Assembly: GCF_000003815.2 (NCBI RefSeq)
Contig: NC_049980.1
Span: 25,123,619-25,187,618, forward strand
Origin: Branchiostoma floridae
Taxonomy: Eukaryota > Chordata > Leptocardii > Amphioxiformes > Branchiostomatidae
Length of the DNA: 64,000 nt
Direction of reading: 5' to 3'
Positions 1 to 12,500 of the stretch are shown here, one piece after another (position 1 is the first letter of the stretch; each line of letters opens with the position of its first letter). A program made the position numbers and the translations under genes. The notes below the pieces were generated by a model, which ran no database searches, was not told where the DNA came from, and was given only the letters and a program-made list of their open reading frames with translations.

Positions 1-339
1 GGAGACAGGTGGCCATGGCACGCTGCTTACACTTGGAAAAACACTAAACATGCCTATCCATTGTCAACACGGATACAGGTGATGAACGTTGGGAGTAATG
101 TCTCGCATATCACAAACAATCCCAACATTTTTGCCTGCCAGTTGATGGCAATGAAAGGGTATAAAAATGCTTCAAATACTCTTCTGTCTAGACATAGACG
201 TCATTAGGTGTTTCAGACTCAAATCAATCTTTCTCTGATCTTTTTAAAGTCCTCCACAGACAAGATCAACATATATAGTATAACGTATATCATATGCTGT
301 TGGCACAATAGTCTGACCAGGTTGTTTGTATGTATACAG
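1..339 (+). other. Intron upstream of the nuclear-receptor terminal exon
   Basis: AT-rich sequence with no open reading frame I can support. It ends in an AG at 338-339, which I take as the 3' splice site of the exon that follows. No repeat or RNA gene was recognised here. Confidence 0.5.
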
Positions 340-575
340 TTCCAGGACTCGCCCACCCACACTACATCGAGGCTCTACAGAAAGAGGCACAGCAAGCGCT
401 CAACGAATACACCATGATGACGCGGCCTCTTGAGACGCTACGATTCGCCCGCATCCTCCTGATGGTTCCTCTCCTGAGGGGTATCAAGCAGGAACCAATC
501 ACAGAGCTGTTCTTCAGACCTCTCATTGCCAACGTTCGCATGGAGGACGTTCTACGCCAGATGTTGTTCACCTGA
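340..575 (+). CDS. Nuclear receptor, C-terminal ligand-binding-domain exon (NR0B/NR2E-like), partial
   Basis: Terminal coding exon of a nuclear receptor; earlier exons lie outside the window. It enters in phase 1 after the AG at 338-339 and stops at 573-575, giving about 78 residues. The reading PGL..P.YIEALQ.EAQ.AL then RFARILLMVPLLR, then ELFFRPLI, then a short final helix is the H9-H12 pattern of the family. The ELFFRP(L/I)I...M(E/D)D...MLxT ending recalls NR0B1 (DAX1) and NR0B2, while the EAQ/RF(A/G)(R/K)LLL part also fits NR2E receptors, so the subfamily is not settled. The last helix reads VLRQML. The AF-2 consensus has an acidic residue where Q stands, so classical coactivator binding may be weak (inference). 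No DNA-binding domain is in the window. Confidence 0.8.
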
Positions 576-3500
576 ACATTCCAGACCCACAAGAGCTGAT
601 ATCAGAAAAACACAAGACAAAGAAAGCCTCCCCTTTGAATATTATCATATTGTCATAAATATTACGATATCGAAAACAAAAAAAGAGGGTTATCAGTTGA
701 AATTTTTCTTCAGCTGAAAGATACGCCTAGAGAAGCAAGTTGATGACAGATAGATTGGAACCCATTTCTTTTGTGTGAATTCCAAGAAGTAATGACATGT
801 ATCCTCTCATTGGCTGAGCCAGTTTTCACTTCAATTTTCATTGGTCCAATGGATGACAGAATTGGGATTCTTATTGGCTGAGCCAAAGCAATCATGGAAA
901 CAAGAAAAAGCTGTAATAGAACAATTATGTCTTTTTTGAGTTTAGGAAATTGGTCCAATACAAAACTGTCATCTGTACAATCTTAGTACATACAATGTAC
1001 TACACCATACCCTGTCGAACTGCAGTAGAAGTGTTATATTGTCGTGAGTGATACCCCTGTCACTTTAGCGATATGTCACTTGTATGAGCAACCAACCCTC
1101 TGCTTTGTAGTTCAGCCTGTGTTGTTTTGAGCAGCTGAACTAGTGAGTATCACTGTTGCAGCCAGTAGTATCTACATGTAGGGTTCACATCCATGTTGTC
1201 TACAAAGACATCCTGCATACACCCAGTAGATCAAGCAAAAAAAGGAAGGAATGTTGTTGAGCCGAAGTTCATGTAACTCCAAACTATGATGATCTAGAAT
1301 TTGACTGGTTCAAACAGATCTGTAGATGCTGCTCTTAGCTTTGTGCACTGACCAATCAGGCCAGGCTATTATCCTACACAACTGATCAAGTTACAAGTGA
1401 ACATCTGATTGTTGTAGAGGGCTATACTATAGTTTGCAACAGTTAGAAAGCAATATCAAAATGACCATGTCTTTGGTAAAGCATAAACACAACAACAAAG
1501 TTTTTTTTTTAAATTATCATTTAGGCTCATATGATATTGTTTTCTTCTCAAAGGTGTAAAATGACAAAAGTTATAGAAAGTGAAGATTGTAAGGTGATTA
1601 AGTGGCTCGTGAGTCACAACTTGAGTCCACAGACAATATACAATATATACTACAGTATGCAGTGTGAGGCATGCTGTGGCCCTTCAGTACCAAGGACAGG
1701 TCATCACAAACAAGTTTGTACAGGAGGGTATGAAGAACTGAGAACAGAGAGAGAGGAAGTGATTATTTTTTCAGCTTGCCTTGATGTGGCGCTATCACTG
1801 TATTGCTTACGCACAACTAGCATCTGCACATTACATAGCAGATGTGGTGGCATGGATGTATTACTATTGTAAGATATGTATGCTGAATGATGCAGAAATA
1901 TGAATTTTGTGTATAAGATTATGAAAAATAGTATAAGAGGATCTATATGTGTATAACTTTATATATAAAAAAATAGCTCCTGTTGGGAACAATAGAGTGC
2001 ATTATTATATTATTGTCTATGTTAGCATACTTATGCAAGAGGGGATGTCAAGCCAAGGATATGACGTTACCCAGAAGGTGCGAAAGAAGGGTGTCATTTT
2101 ACATCATTTTGTCCTGTAGCATTGACACGTTATGAGGACTTTATGTCCCACCCCAACACTTTGACTTTTGGGAGTTATGTCAGATATGAGATGAGAAGGA
2201 CAGACTTCTACAATATGGAACATGGATGTTATTGTTGCTTTTAGTTATATTTCTTGACCAGGCAGTTATATTGAAAATGAAACCCAAGTTTCACCATTCA
2301 TAAATGGAGTTTTAGAAGGGTCATATCAAAAAGCTGTTTTCTTGGAAATTCCAAAATATAGAGAAAATGAAGAAAACTGACAGGTGGTAAAGTGGCTATG
2401 CTGGAGTTATTCCAAGTGCAAACATACTGAAAGAGGCTAATTTTGTGGAAGAGTTAAAACACAAAAATGACTGTTTCACAAGAATGGTTTCATCCAGGTA
2501 TGTGTATTATTTTTGTCCTTTACAATCCTAAAACTGCTTAGAATTATGTTTTGCGAGAGTCATCATTGAACGCCTGGAAAGCGAAAAAGCCGTACATGTA
2601 GAGGTGTCCAATGAGTGTGGCCTTGTCTGCGTGTTGTATTGGGAATTTGTACTTTGTTAAAGAAGATCTTAATGCAGCATTTGCTCAGATGTATAACAAA
2701 CATGCTATAAATACAGGCCCTTTGCCAATGTGTCAATGATGATCACATTTTTGATGTATGGCAACTGACAACAACATCATAAGTCGAAGTTGTCTGAGCT
2801 TCTCCACAAGTTGTACGTGCTGTGTTCTTGTGTCAAAAACACAGCACGAAAGAGATGGCTTTAAAGAACAGTTTTTATTCATAGGAAACACAAACTTTTA
2901 TGCAAAGTGTCATTTTTCAATCTGGTGGCTGTTGGTTGAGGTTTATGTATCAAATGGCTTTTGTTTACGCCATCATACAAAACAGATGATTAGTCATCGG
3001 GATGATGTGATATCAGTACTTGCGCTGCCCTTGTTTTATCAGATGGAGAGTGTACATGAAAGGTTTTAAAGTATGAAGGTGCCAAATGTGACCGTGCAAA
3101 CAGCCACAACTTGTGTTCTTTGTGCTGCCATTTAAAATATTCTTTTGTATCAGCACTATTGGAGCGACTTTTACGAATGCATGGCATCAACAGGATAGAA
3201 TCTTGTGGACATTTACTTTCAGTTCGTGTCAAAACAGCGTTTCCTGTTTCATAACTGTTGGCTCATCCTCTTCCATCAGATCGTAGAAGGTCAGATCCTG
3301 GATGAATATTTGGCAACAAGAGGCCCGAGGCCCGCTTTGAAATCTGTATTGGGAAAATGAAACCTTGTTTCTTTGATGATCTCATCAAGCAGTGTTTAGC
3401 CTCCGGATCCAGTTATTTTCATTGGGCTTTGTATTTTTGTACTGTTTTGTTGATGTCTCTCTGCCTTAGGTGACACATCAACAAATCGGTACAAAAATAG

Positions 3501-3970
3501 AAAGTCTGATAAAAATGCTGAAAGAAACAGCAGGAGCCTAACCTCTGTTTGGACAGTGTTTTTATGAGACTTGTGTTCAATTGAAACTGAGTTTTCAACA
3601 CAAAAGATTTGGTACAAAGTGGCAGTTCAAGAATGCTGACATCAAATTCAAAGAATTTGATCTTAGATATTAGAGAAGACATTGATCTTCATTCAGGCGA
3701 ATGCTGTTTTTCATTCTGGAAGTTTCCAAGGTGGCCAAGCAATTGCTTACTTGTCTGCTGCTTTTTATATGTGGAGTTTGGAAAATGTTTACTGAAGGCC
3801 ATGTAGGTGGAATTCAGTTGCTTACCCTGTCTCTGGTTTTGAAGTATTTGTGAACATACAACTTGTAATTTACAAGGCAGAGATCATACCACAAGTTGGC
3901 TTCTTGATGTTATGCACTTTGTAATTTATTGCACAGAGTTGGGTTTGAATAAATACTATTTATGCCTTGA
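576..3970 (+). other. Probable long 3' UTR of the nuclear receptor
   Basis: No coding exon is supportable between the stop codon and about 3970. Short open frames here (for example 1531-1872 and 2758-3069) have no recognisable domain and no conserved composition. The sequence is A/T-rich with TGTA motifs typical of a 3' UTR. The first convincing polyadenylation signal with a downstream GT-rich stretch is at 3948, so the region may be one long UTR. That extent is inference; an earlier poly(A) site would make most of it intergenic. Confidence 0.4.
3948..3953 (+). terminator. Candidate polyadenylation signal AATAAA
   Basis: AATAAA followed within about 30 bases by a T/G-rich stretch (TTGTTGGGTGTTT). 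It is the best-placed candidate for the end of the nuclear-receptor transcript. Confidence 0.45.
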
Positions 3971-4076
3971 ATTGAAACTTGTTGGGTGTTTATGATGCAA
4001 TCAATTATTCCCATATACCACATGGGAAGGGAGGCTACACATTACATAGTAATCATCTGTCAAAGACAAACTAAGC

Positions 4077-4324
4077 AGGGCTCGAAATACTTTTTTCTGC
4101 ATACCTGCTCAGGAACCATTGCTATTTTTTCTTTTATACTTAATAGGTGGTAACAGTCAATGCAGCTGATAACAATCCATGTACACCTACATCATTGGAC
4201 ATTTATGTAGTAAACCCAGTACAAGGACCAGTGCAGGCAAGGTGCAGGTAGACACCAAAAATACCTGCACAGCTCCAATTTTACCTGCACTAACCTGCAT
4301 ATGCAGATATTATTTCGAGCGCTG
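4077..4324. repeat. Inverted-repeat element with CTCGAAAT ends, copy 1
   Basis: About 248 bp bounded by GGGCTCGAAATA at the left and TATTTCGAGCGC at the right. The interior repeats short runs such as CCTGCA and CAGCTCCAAT. A related copy lies at 15716-15945 with the same ends, and sequence resembling its interior (GGAGCTGTG, TGCACC) occurs near 11890-12000 and 14880-14940. It looks like a non-autonomous DNA element. Confidence 0.6.
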
Positions 4325-5442
4325 TTAAGCAATAATAGAGCTTTAAAAGTGGAAATATTCTTGATGAGGCAATCTGTGTCACTGTGAAATGATATCTACT
4401 GCATTATATTCCCACATTTACATTTATTTCATACTGTAAACGGCGCAGAAACGAGCCATGCTAGGATTCCCTAAATATTGTAACCCACAAAAATTAGAAT
4501 TCACCTGACTGGGCTTGGTATATACGGGCAACATAGATGTGGCTCACAGAGTGAAGACTTGTCAATATTATGATCAAGAGGATATAATCAAGAGGGTGTA
4601 GTTTAAGAACATGGAGCAATGGCAAAAAAACTACAGTTCGGCAACCTCATAACTTCATGAAATATGAGTAGATTTTATGCAAATTTTACTACACTACACT
4701 ACAGATTTTACTACACTAGAAAGTTGTTGAATGGCATTATACTCATAGTAATGTCCTAAATGTGATACGTGGGGATAATTTTGGGAAAATAGGATTAGGA
4801 GCAGGGGATTCCGAGATACAACAAATTAAATTTGTGTGGCCTTTGAATAGTATGGTAAAATTAATGGCAGGACAACAGTGGCTTTCAGATTGAGAAGTTG
4901 ATATGCATGAAATTTCCTTTTTTCATTCAATTCATTTCATAAATATTTTATCGTGTACAAACTGACCAGTACTTTACAATATACAAATTGGCCAGAACAC
5001 CAGGACAGACTTCCTGTTTCAAGTGAGATGGTTCTTCCCAAGTTCAAAAGGGCTCATCTGAAATTTGTCTTTGCAGATAGGTCTACTCATAAGTCCTCTC
5101 ATAAAGACAATAATGTATGTTCTATGTAATATGTCAAAGGTAACGTTAAAGGCCCTATAAAAGAAAACAGTCCTTGTCTCGACATTTGTTTCAATTTGCA
5201 TAATAATGTCCTGAAGGGTTTCGTTTTCTTTTCCGGGGACTTTAGGCTTTACCTTCGACATATTACAAATAATTCCTGTCGCTGCAAAAGTGTTCTGATC
5301 TCTGTGAGAGGGCTTGTACACATGACAAAAAATAGAAAAGAAATACAATAACATCGAACTTTCAGGTTCTTTTTGTACATACATGAGATGTCCTGATGAA
5401 ATGGGAAGGTAAAAGTTTATAGGCCAAAAGCAACAAAAAAAC
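4325..5442. other. Intergenic, no gene seen
   Basis: Between the repeat and the tRNA I see no supportable coding exon. The minus-strand open frame at 5019-5486 overlaps the tRNA gene and has no recognisable motif, so I do not call it. Confidence 0.5.
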
Positions 5443-5529
5443 TCCGACGAGGCGGATTTGAACCACCGACCTAAGGATGACAGCATTAACCACTACAGTC
5501 CTCCGCTCTACCAACTGAGCTATCGTCGG
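5443..5529 (-). tRNA. tRNA-Tyr (anticodon GUA) with a 14-nt intron
   Basis: Read on the minus strand, the sequence folds as a tRNA with a perfect 7-bp acceptor stem (CCGACGA / TCGTCGG) and discriminator A. Box A is TAGCTCAGTTGG and box B is GGTTCAAATCC. The anticodon GTA is at 5494-5496. The anticodon arm is broken by a 14-nt intron at 5479-5492, just after position 37, which is the canonical place and is normal for eukaryotic tRNA-Tyr. The mature length is 73 nt. A run of seven T follows 3' on the minus strand (5434-5440) and serves as Pol III terminator. It is a single copy with no other tRNA nearby. Confidence 0.95.
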
Positions 5530-6593
5530 ATCGTGTTGGTCAGGGTTCTAAAATTAGATATCAATGACAAAATGAAGTATTCTCAAATGCTAGGGAAGAA
5601 AAATCTTTTTGAAAGCCACCACTTGAACATAATTTGCGATCAAAAATGCATCAGTTGATAGCTATCCGAATGGTTGCGTCAGACTATTCAAAACAGGCCA
5701 CAGACATGAATGTAAAACGGGACGAGTTACATCACTGCCAGTGCTAAACGGCCCAGTACTGAAATAATTTGAACATTTCGGCAATCGAAAAGAAGTTCAG
5801 TAGGCAAAAAAAAGACATTCTTCGAAATTATGACATAGAGAACACGTTTACCTGTCACATGATACCACAACAACCTGTACAGGGACACAATAAAACGCAA
5901 AAGTTAACATTTCTGTCACCTCACCACAACGCACGTGATGGAGTCCCAAACAGCGACGGTTCAAACACGACACCTTGCGAAATATTACCAAAGTGCAAGA
6001 TGGGAGTGGTCACAGATGCTGCACTTATCCTTTTCACCGCCAGAGGTCGTGATTAATACTTTGCTGAGCACAACCTTGCCTCATTTGCAAAATACATCAA
6101 ATTCACCCAAACTATCCTATCGATTTTTCGTCGTACTTGGAATAGAAGCCTCTACTCCGAAAAAAAGTTGACGTTGCTTCTTATATTCACAAGCACAAGA
6201 AAAGCGTCACCCTGCTAAGCAACAGATGCATGATGGGTAATTATGACCAAAGGAGGAAAATATTTTGGGGCGCCACTTTCAGTGTTGTTGTTGCACTCAG
6301 TCGGCGAGAGTACGTTTCATGTTGCCTCTAGAGCTTTACTTCTCAGTGTCACTTCGCGTCTTAGTGGACCATGTTAGGTGAAAGGTCCTGGTTTGCCTGA
6401 TTTGTTTTTCCGCGTCAAACCATTGACGTTTTCTGCCAAGCGTTGTCCGAAGCCAACCCGTTTTCCTGCCCCCCTCCCCCATCTCGAGGAACGGTTCTAG
6501 CTGTGGATATCTGGATTAGATTTAAGATGTGAACGTGGATCTGTTTTGGTTTTATCCGGAGTTATTCCTGCTGAAGCGGCCGATAGTGAAACT
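5530..6593 (+). promoter_or_regulatory. Intergenic region and probable promoter/5' UTR of CC2D2A
   Basis: No open frame is convincing here. From about 6280 the base composition becomes more G+C rich (CGGCGAGAG, CGCGTC, CCCCTCCCCC), as expected of a CpG-type promoter and 5' UTR. The start codon of CC2D2A follows at 6594. The transcription start cannot be fixed from sequence alone. Confidence 0.4.
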
Positions 6594-9500
6594 ATGGCGG
6601 ATACGTGAGTAGTTTCTTCACAAACCTCTTCTGTAAGACCGTAGTACAGATGTTGTAACGTTAACTTGTAAAGATGGTCAACAGCATCATCATATTCATA
6701 ACGCTATATCGCATTATATTACGTATGTTTCAGGCAAGTACTGTAAATGTTTTTATGTTCGCGGGGATTTAATTTCGCGGTAGCGGGAAAAAGGACTTTT
6801 CGCGGTGGATTTAAGTTCGCGGTAACACCATAGACTGCAATCTAATATCATAGTAGAAAAAATGTTCGCGGTGGTTTTAAATTCGCGGTGAAGTGGTCAC
6901 CGCGAAAACCGTGAACATTAATCCACCGCGAACATTTCTGCATTTACAGTATACCGAAGTCACGGGTTCCGCACTGGGCGCCCAGTGCGGAATTCGTGGA
7001 GAAACTGGCGTCGGCACTCGGGGCCCAGTACGGAAGAAACTTCCGCACAGGAATTCCAGTGCGGAAGGGTTTTTTCGAGTGCTGAAGACCCGTCAGCACT
7101 GGAATTCCAGAGCTACACCTTGTCTCGGCACTCGTTTTCCAGTGCCGAACTCCGCCCAGCACTCGGTTTCTAGTGCCGAACTCCGCCCAGCACTCGGTTT
7201 CTAGTGCTGATCTCCGCTCAGCACTCGGTTTCTAGTGCGGAAGGGTGGTTCAAAGATCGTTCAGCACTGGTTACCCAGTGCGGAGGTCTTTGAGCACTGG
7301 ATAACCGAGTGCCGATCTACCTAAGTCACGGGTTCCGCACTGGGATTTCTAGTGCTCGGTGACTTTTCGGCACTAGAGGCCGAGTGCTAAGACCACTTCG
7401 GCACTAGAAGCCGAGTGCTACTATCATTTTAAGACCGTCAGCACTGGGTTACCAGTGCTCGCGTCCAAATTGTTACTCAAAAACATACTAGTACTCAGTA
7501 TTTTAAATCAATTTTGCCCTAGTCTTGTCTCTGTTGGAACTCGAAACAGCATGTGTGTATCATACGCTACATCCTACATGTATATAGTGTTATGTAAATG
7601 ATGACCTCATGTCAACAGTGTGTCAGCTTCGTTCCCTTTTTCTAAATTTCACGAAGATAAAATGCCAATAAATTACAGCTCCCTTTGTCGTGTTTGAGTT
7701 GCAGACTACTTTCAATCAATCGTTCGCATGCATCATTTGTTGATGCGTGGCGGCTACAGACAGTTTAGACAGTTCTACTTTGGTCACGAAAAAAAAATGT
7801 CTAAATAAGAAAGATAATTGATATGTACTGTTCTTTGAAAACCCGACACGGATATTTCCTCCCATACGCAGCTTTCTCAGGCTCAAGGTGAACGATTTGT
7901 TACACTTCTTTTATGTATTACATTTGTATATGTGTGCCTTTAACTGCCCGGAACTGTAAATAACGTAACGCACTCCGAGGCAGGCTGTCAGCACTCGCGG
8001 TTTCAAGTGCGGAATATTTGTCGTCACTGGTTTTCCTGTGCGGAATATTTGTCGTCACTCGTTTTCTAGTGCGGAATATTTGTCGTCACTCGTTTTCTAG
8101 TGCGGAATATTTGTCGTCACTCGTTTTCTAGTGCGGAAGGTAGTCTCAGCACTCGGTTTCTAGTGGTGAATCGGGGGTTTTCAGTGCTGAAGTCGACTCA
8201 CCACTGGACACCTAGTGCGGACGTAACGTCGGCACTAGACTTCTAGTGCGGAAGGCCCCTTCCGCACTAGACACCGAGTGCTGAGAGAGGAACCCGTGAC
8301 TTCGGTAGTTTTGCATGTTTCAGTGAGAGTAGAGTAAATCTCAGGCGCCACTAATTCTGATCCAGTTGGGCCACTGTCCTGTTTCAGTTGACAATTGGGT
8401 AAACTAATAGCCCTAACCTTTATTCCTATTTATAATATTTTGAATCTTTTTGGCAGACTGTTGAACCTCTTTAGATCTCTTGTCTCCAAGGTCTGGTTTT
8501 AATTCCAATGTAGTTGCTGGATATCAATGATGGCAGATGGCAGCATGTTAATAGCATGGCTTCTTTTGAAGTCTTTTCATATTAGAGTCATCTTCGTATT
8601 CAACACTTCATAAGTTCATTGAATGATCAATAATTTGTTGTTGTTGTTGTTGTTGTTTGCCACAGAACTCTAAGAGACAAGATCCGTGCGCGTCGGCAGG
8701 CCCTGCAGGAGTCGCTGGCTCAGAGCGATGCCGACCCTGACATCTCCACATCCCGCATGGAGGACACATGGGTAAGGTTCAACTCAGCTTCTCTCTGAAA
8801 GGAGGAGGAACGCCCATTATACTACATTCCACAAACTTATAAACAGCATATTGATATTGACACCACTAGTTTTCTCAAACCTATCCAGGGGTGCACCCGA
8901 GGGAGCCACCAACACAAAACTACAGCCAATATTAGCACAAACAGACACTTACAAATATTGCTTTTTTCCACGAACTACTAGTATACCAGAGCAGAACTCC
9001 CTGCCTGGCACGGTCGTGACAGCCCCCACAGTTGGGTCATTCCGTGCCTGCCTTAGTAAACCCACCCCACCCCCAACCCACACACTCACTTTGCCCCTGA
9101 TGGGGTTATCTAGGGGTAGTGGGTAGTGTATTGTACAACTTATGCAGCCCGAACAAGCAAGCAAACTACAGGTCATCTCTACAGGAAAACCTGTTGAAGT
9201 ACATGTACATGATTGTGTATTTTTCCAGGCATCCAATGACGTGGAGCCGATCAGTCCACAGCAGAACGGGAAGGTTCCAGCAGCCAATGGGCAGGTTGGA
9301 AAGGAACAACAAGAGGACACAGTGTTGGAGGTCAGGGTGATACGTAGACATCCCGTGTGTGAACTCAGTTTAGGAATGGAAATCATCTATTGTAGAAATG
9401 CTACTGTTATGAAATAGTAATTTATGATGCACCATATATGAACTCAGGAAAAACGTCCTTCATATTCTCATACTCATATCTTTCACAGACATAGTTCTTT

Positions 9501-12500
9501 GATAAAATGTGGAAGGTAGAAATTTGACTTCATTTTTCACCTTTAGGTGTTGGATGAGGAAACAGAGAAAGAGAACATGTTACATGACCTGGCATCACGG
9601 AGGAAGACCAGACAGAGAGAAGTAAGTCTTACAAACATGCTGTCTTCACCATTCTGATCTTCTGTATGCTTTAACTTTTATTTTATTGCTACAATCTGTA
9701 TTGTCTCTATTATATGCATTCATTTGTTTATAGTATGACTGTTTTAGTTTTAATTTTTTTATCTTGTTCAAAGTTAGTAATACCAAGTACACAATTCAGC
9801 ATGCTCTAAGTGCTGCGATGTGCTTGCAGATTGTTACCAAACACAATCAATGAATGATGGCTCTGTTTTCACATCTTGATTTCTTATGGCACATCTTCTC
9901 TCTCAAACTTTTCCCGTAGTTAAACAAGAGCCTACAGGGCACAGTGGAGCCTCCTACAGATGAGGTAGACTCCAGCACCAGGAAGAGTGAGTTTGACTTT
10001 CCATGTTTTTATCGCTCAAATCATACTGTAGTTTAAATGTTAATCATTTTAATGTCATTTAAGTTAATATGTGTCTCATTTCTGTACATACATTTTTATT
10101 ATAACAGAAGACAGCCATTAGTGGACTACATAATCTATGTGTGTTTGTTCAGTTTGAAGTTCCTGTTTCTCACCTCTATCATCTTATTACTGACTACAAT
10201 CATTCCCATGTTCCTCCCCTACGCAAAGGCCCAGAGTATTACCCAGGTACCCCTCTAAAGGGATTTTTATCACCCATTGGCATCTTCCTGCATTGAACAA
10301 TGCACAGCGCTGTTGTCTTGTTACATGTACATGTCTCTGACACATGCTGATTTACAAATGTAATCTGTGCTTCTCATATCCTGCACTGGCTTGTTTATCT
10401 AGCGATCTGTATTTATGTGGGTGATACTGATATTTACAGAATCTTACAATACATGTATGTTTGGAAAACTGTAACTGCCTTTAAGTGACAGGATTTAATT
10501 TTGTTGTTGGGACAAAATAGAGAGTTCTTGGTGGTTTTAAGTTTGTGGTGATGAGCTAGTTGCGAAAACCGTGCGTTAAACCACCACGCAAAAATGTCAA
10601 CATCTAGAATCCTCCAGAGCACAGATGAGTTCTTTCCTTTCCTGACCTTGATTGGCTGCATGGCACATGGCCACTTATGTGACCTTTGACATGTGAAAGA
10701 CAGGTGACAGTGAAGTCTGCTAGTCTGCTGCTACATGTATTGGTGAACTGCTTGTGATTTGAAACAAGTGCTTGACATTCTAACTGACTCACAACTTACA
10801 TTTGACTATCTACATACAAGCTTGAAAAGAATTTTATAGTGGCTCGATATACTAGTTTGACATTCCTTTGCTCTCTGCATATGAATAATACATGTCCGTG
10901 CATGCTACATTCTGCATTATTGTTGTGTAATCTATCATGACCTTGATATCCTGTGGTCTGCCACAAAAGAAGCTGATCGTTGACGACCAAAGTTTTCTAA
11001 AGAAGAAATTTGAATGCAATCATGTATCGTAAAAGAGCTTATGACTCAATAAACATTGTATCTGATGACAAGCTGATGACTAACATTCACTATGTTCCGC
11101 ACTGTGTGGTTTGTTGGTGCTGGATAATGATGCCTTAAAAATGTCTTTTTAAAATCATTACGACATTATAGGTTCGTGCTAGGAATATCTGTATATATTT
11201 TGCTGTGTTTCCAAGTGTTGAAATGTGGTATAATGTTTTGTTGTTGAACAGTGTCTATGGCTGATGCTGCCCTGAGTCTGACCAAGACCAAATCTCCCAC
11301 TGGCCTGACTTCCTCCGTCAGGGAACGACTTAAGAACAAAGTCAAGACTGTCCGGGTGGGTAAAAGCATCTCTAGCTAGGGTTGACTTATAATGTAACAA
11401 TTCTAGTCGTAAAGCCTTTTTTCCATGCTGTATCAAAATGTTGGAATGACTACTGGTACATATATATAGTACAATATATATGAGATCATGCAGAGGAGGA
11501 CAACCTTCCCACCAATCTTCAGAAGCAAAGAAACATCTATCATCATAGTAAAGTGGTTTTGATCTCTTCCATGTAGGCCAATTTGATCAAAAGGCTTTGC
11601 TGGTACATGCGTTTCAACACTGTACCACATTAGCAGAAAGTGTAACGTTTTGATATCACTCACTTACTTTATGTTTTCTTTTACTACTCCCACACTGTAT
11701 ATCACTAGGAGAAAGTTGAGAGTGAGGCTAAGGAAGAGTCCCGTCCAGCGAGGAAGCTGCGAGCATTGAGGGAGAGACCCCCTGCGATCACGAGGTTTGA
11801 TAAGGTATGGTCGGGTCTTCCTTCATATCTAGCTGGTAGATTATCCATGATTTCTGTACTATACATGTAGGACTGGTCTTGAATTGAAATGAAAATACTC
11901 CGTGCATATGCACTTATGTATACCCCGAATCGGAGCTGTGTACCTTATTCCTGACTGTGGATGCACCTAGATACATGTATAGGGTCATACACATAGAGGT
12001 ACCGTTGTATACTAGCATACAGCATATTCTCGACAATCAAGTATAAAAAATGGAACCTTTTTCTGTTCCCCCTAAATTTTTAGTTTTTTTTGTTCACCAG
12101 AAAACTTTCAGCACAGTATAATGTAGTGTATTGTTACAAGCCCTGACTGATCCCACTGACTGAAACATGTTGGGTCATTTTTTATCAGATGAACAAAGAA
12201 GACCTGGAGGCTGAGAAGAGACTGGAGGAGTCGCTCAGTGCCAGGTCCAAGTGGAAGAAAGCCGGCAAAGGAATGAAGGTATTTCAGAAGTTTCTATAAG
12301 ATTACAATTCTCTGTTAACCTTCATCATTCTGTGAACAGTGAGCAATGAATGAAAACATTACTGGCTGTTCTTCATTGTCCATTCAAAATTTCCACAATT
12401 TACTTTGAAAGGTTTAGTCTTTCAAAATTGAAATTTGCTTACTGCTTACCGGTCCCTTGACCGGGGGTGGTCGTGGGGGCGCTTTGCTGCTCAGCACACT

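Noticed and set aside
5019-5486. 155-codon minus-strand open frame
   Set aside because: It runs into the tRNA-Tyr gene and has no recognisable motif or splice support.
7130-8160. Regularly spaced repeats resembling a CRISPR array
   Set aside because: The units are palindromic and contiguous, lie inside a TA-flanked transposon, and the genome is animal. There are no unique spacers.
10037-10258. Hydrophobic open frame in CC2D2A intron 5 resembling a membrane segment
   Set aside because: It does not fit the phase of exons 5 and 6, and T-rich intron sequence often reads as hydrophobic residues. No family was recognised.
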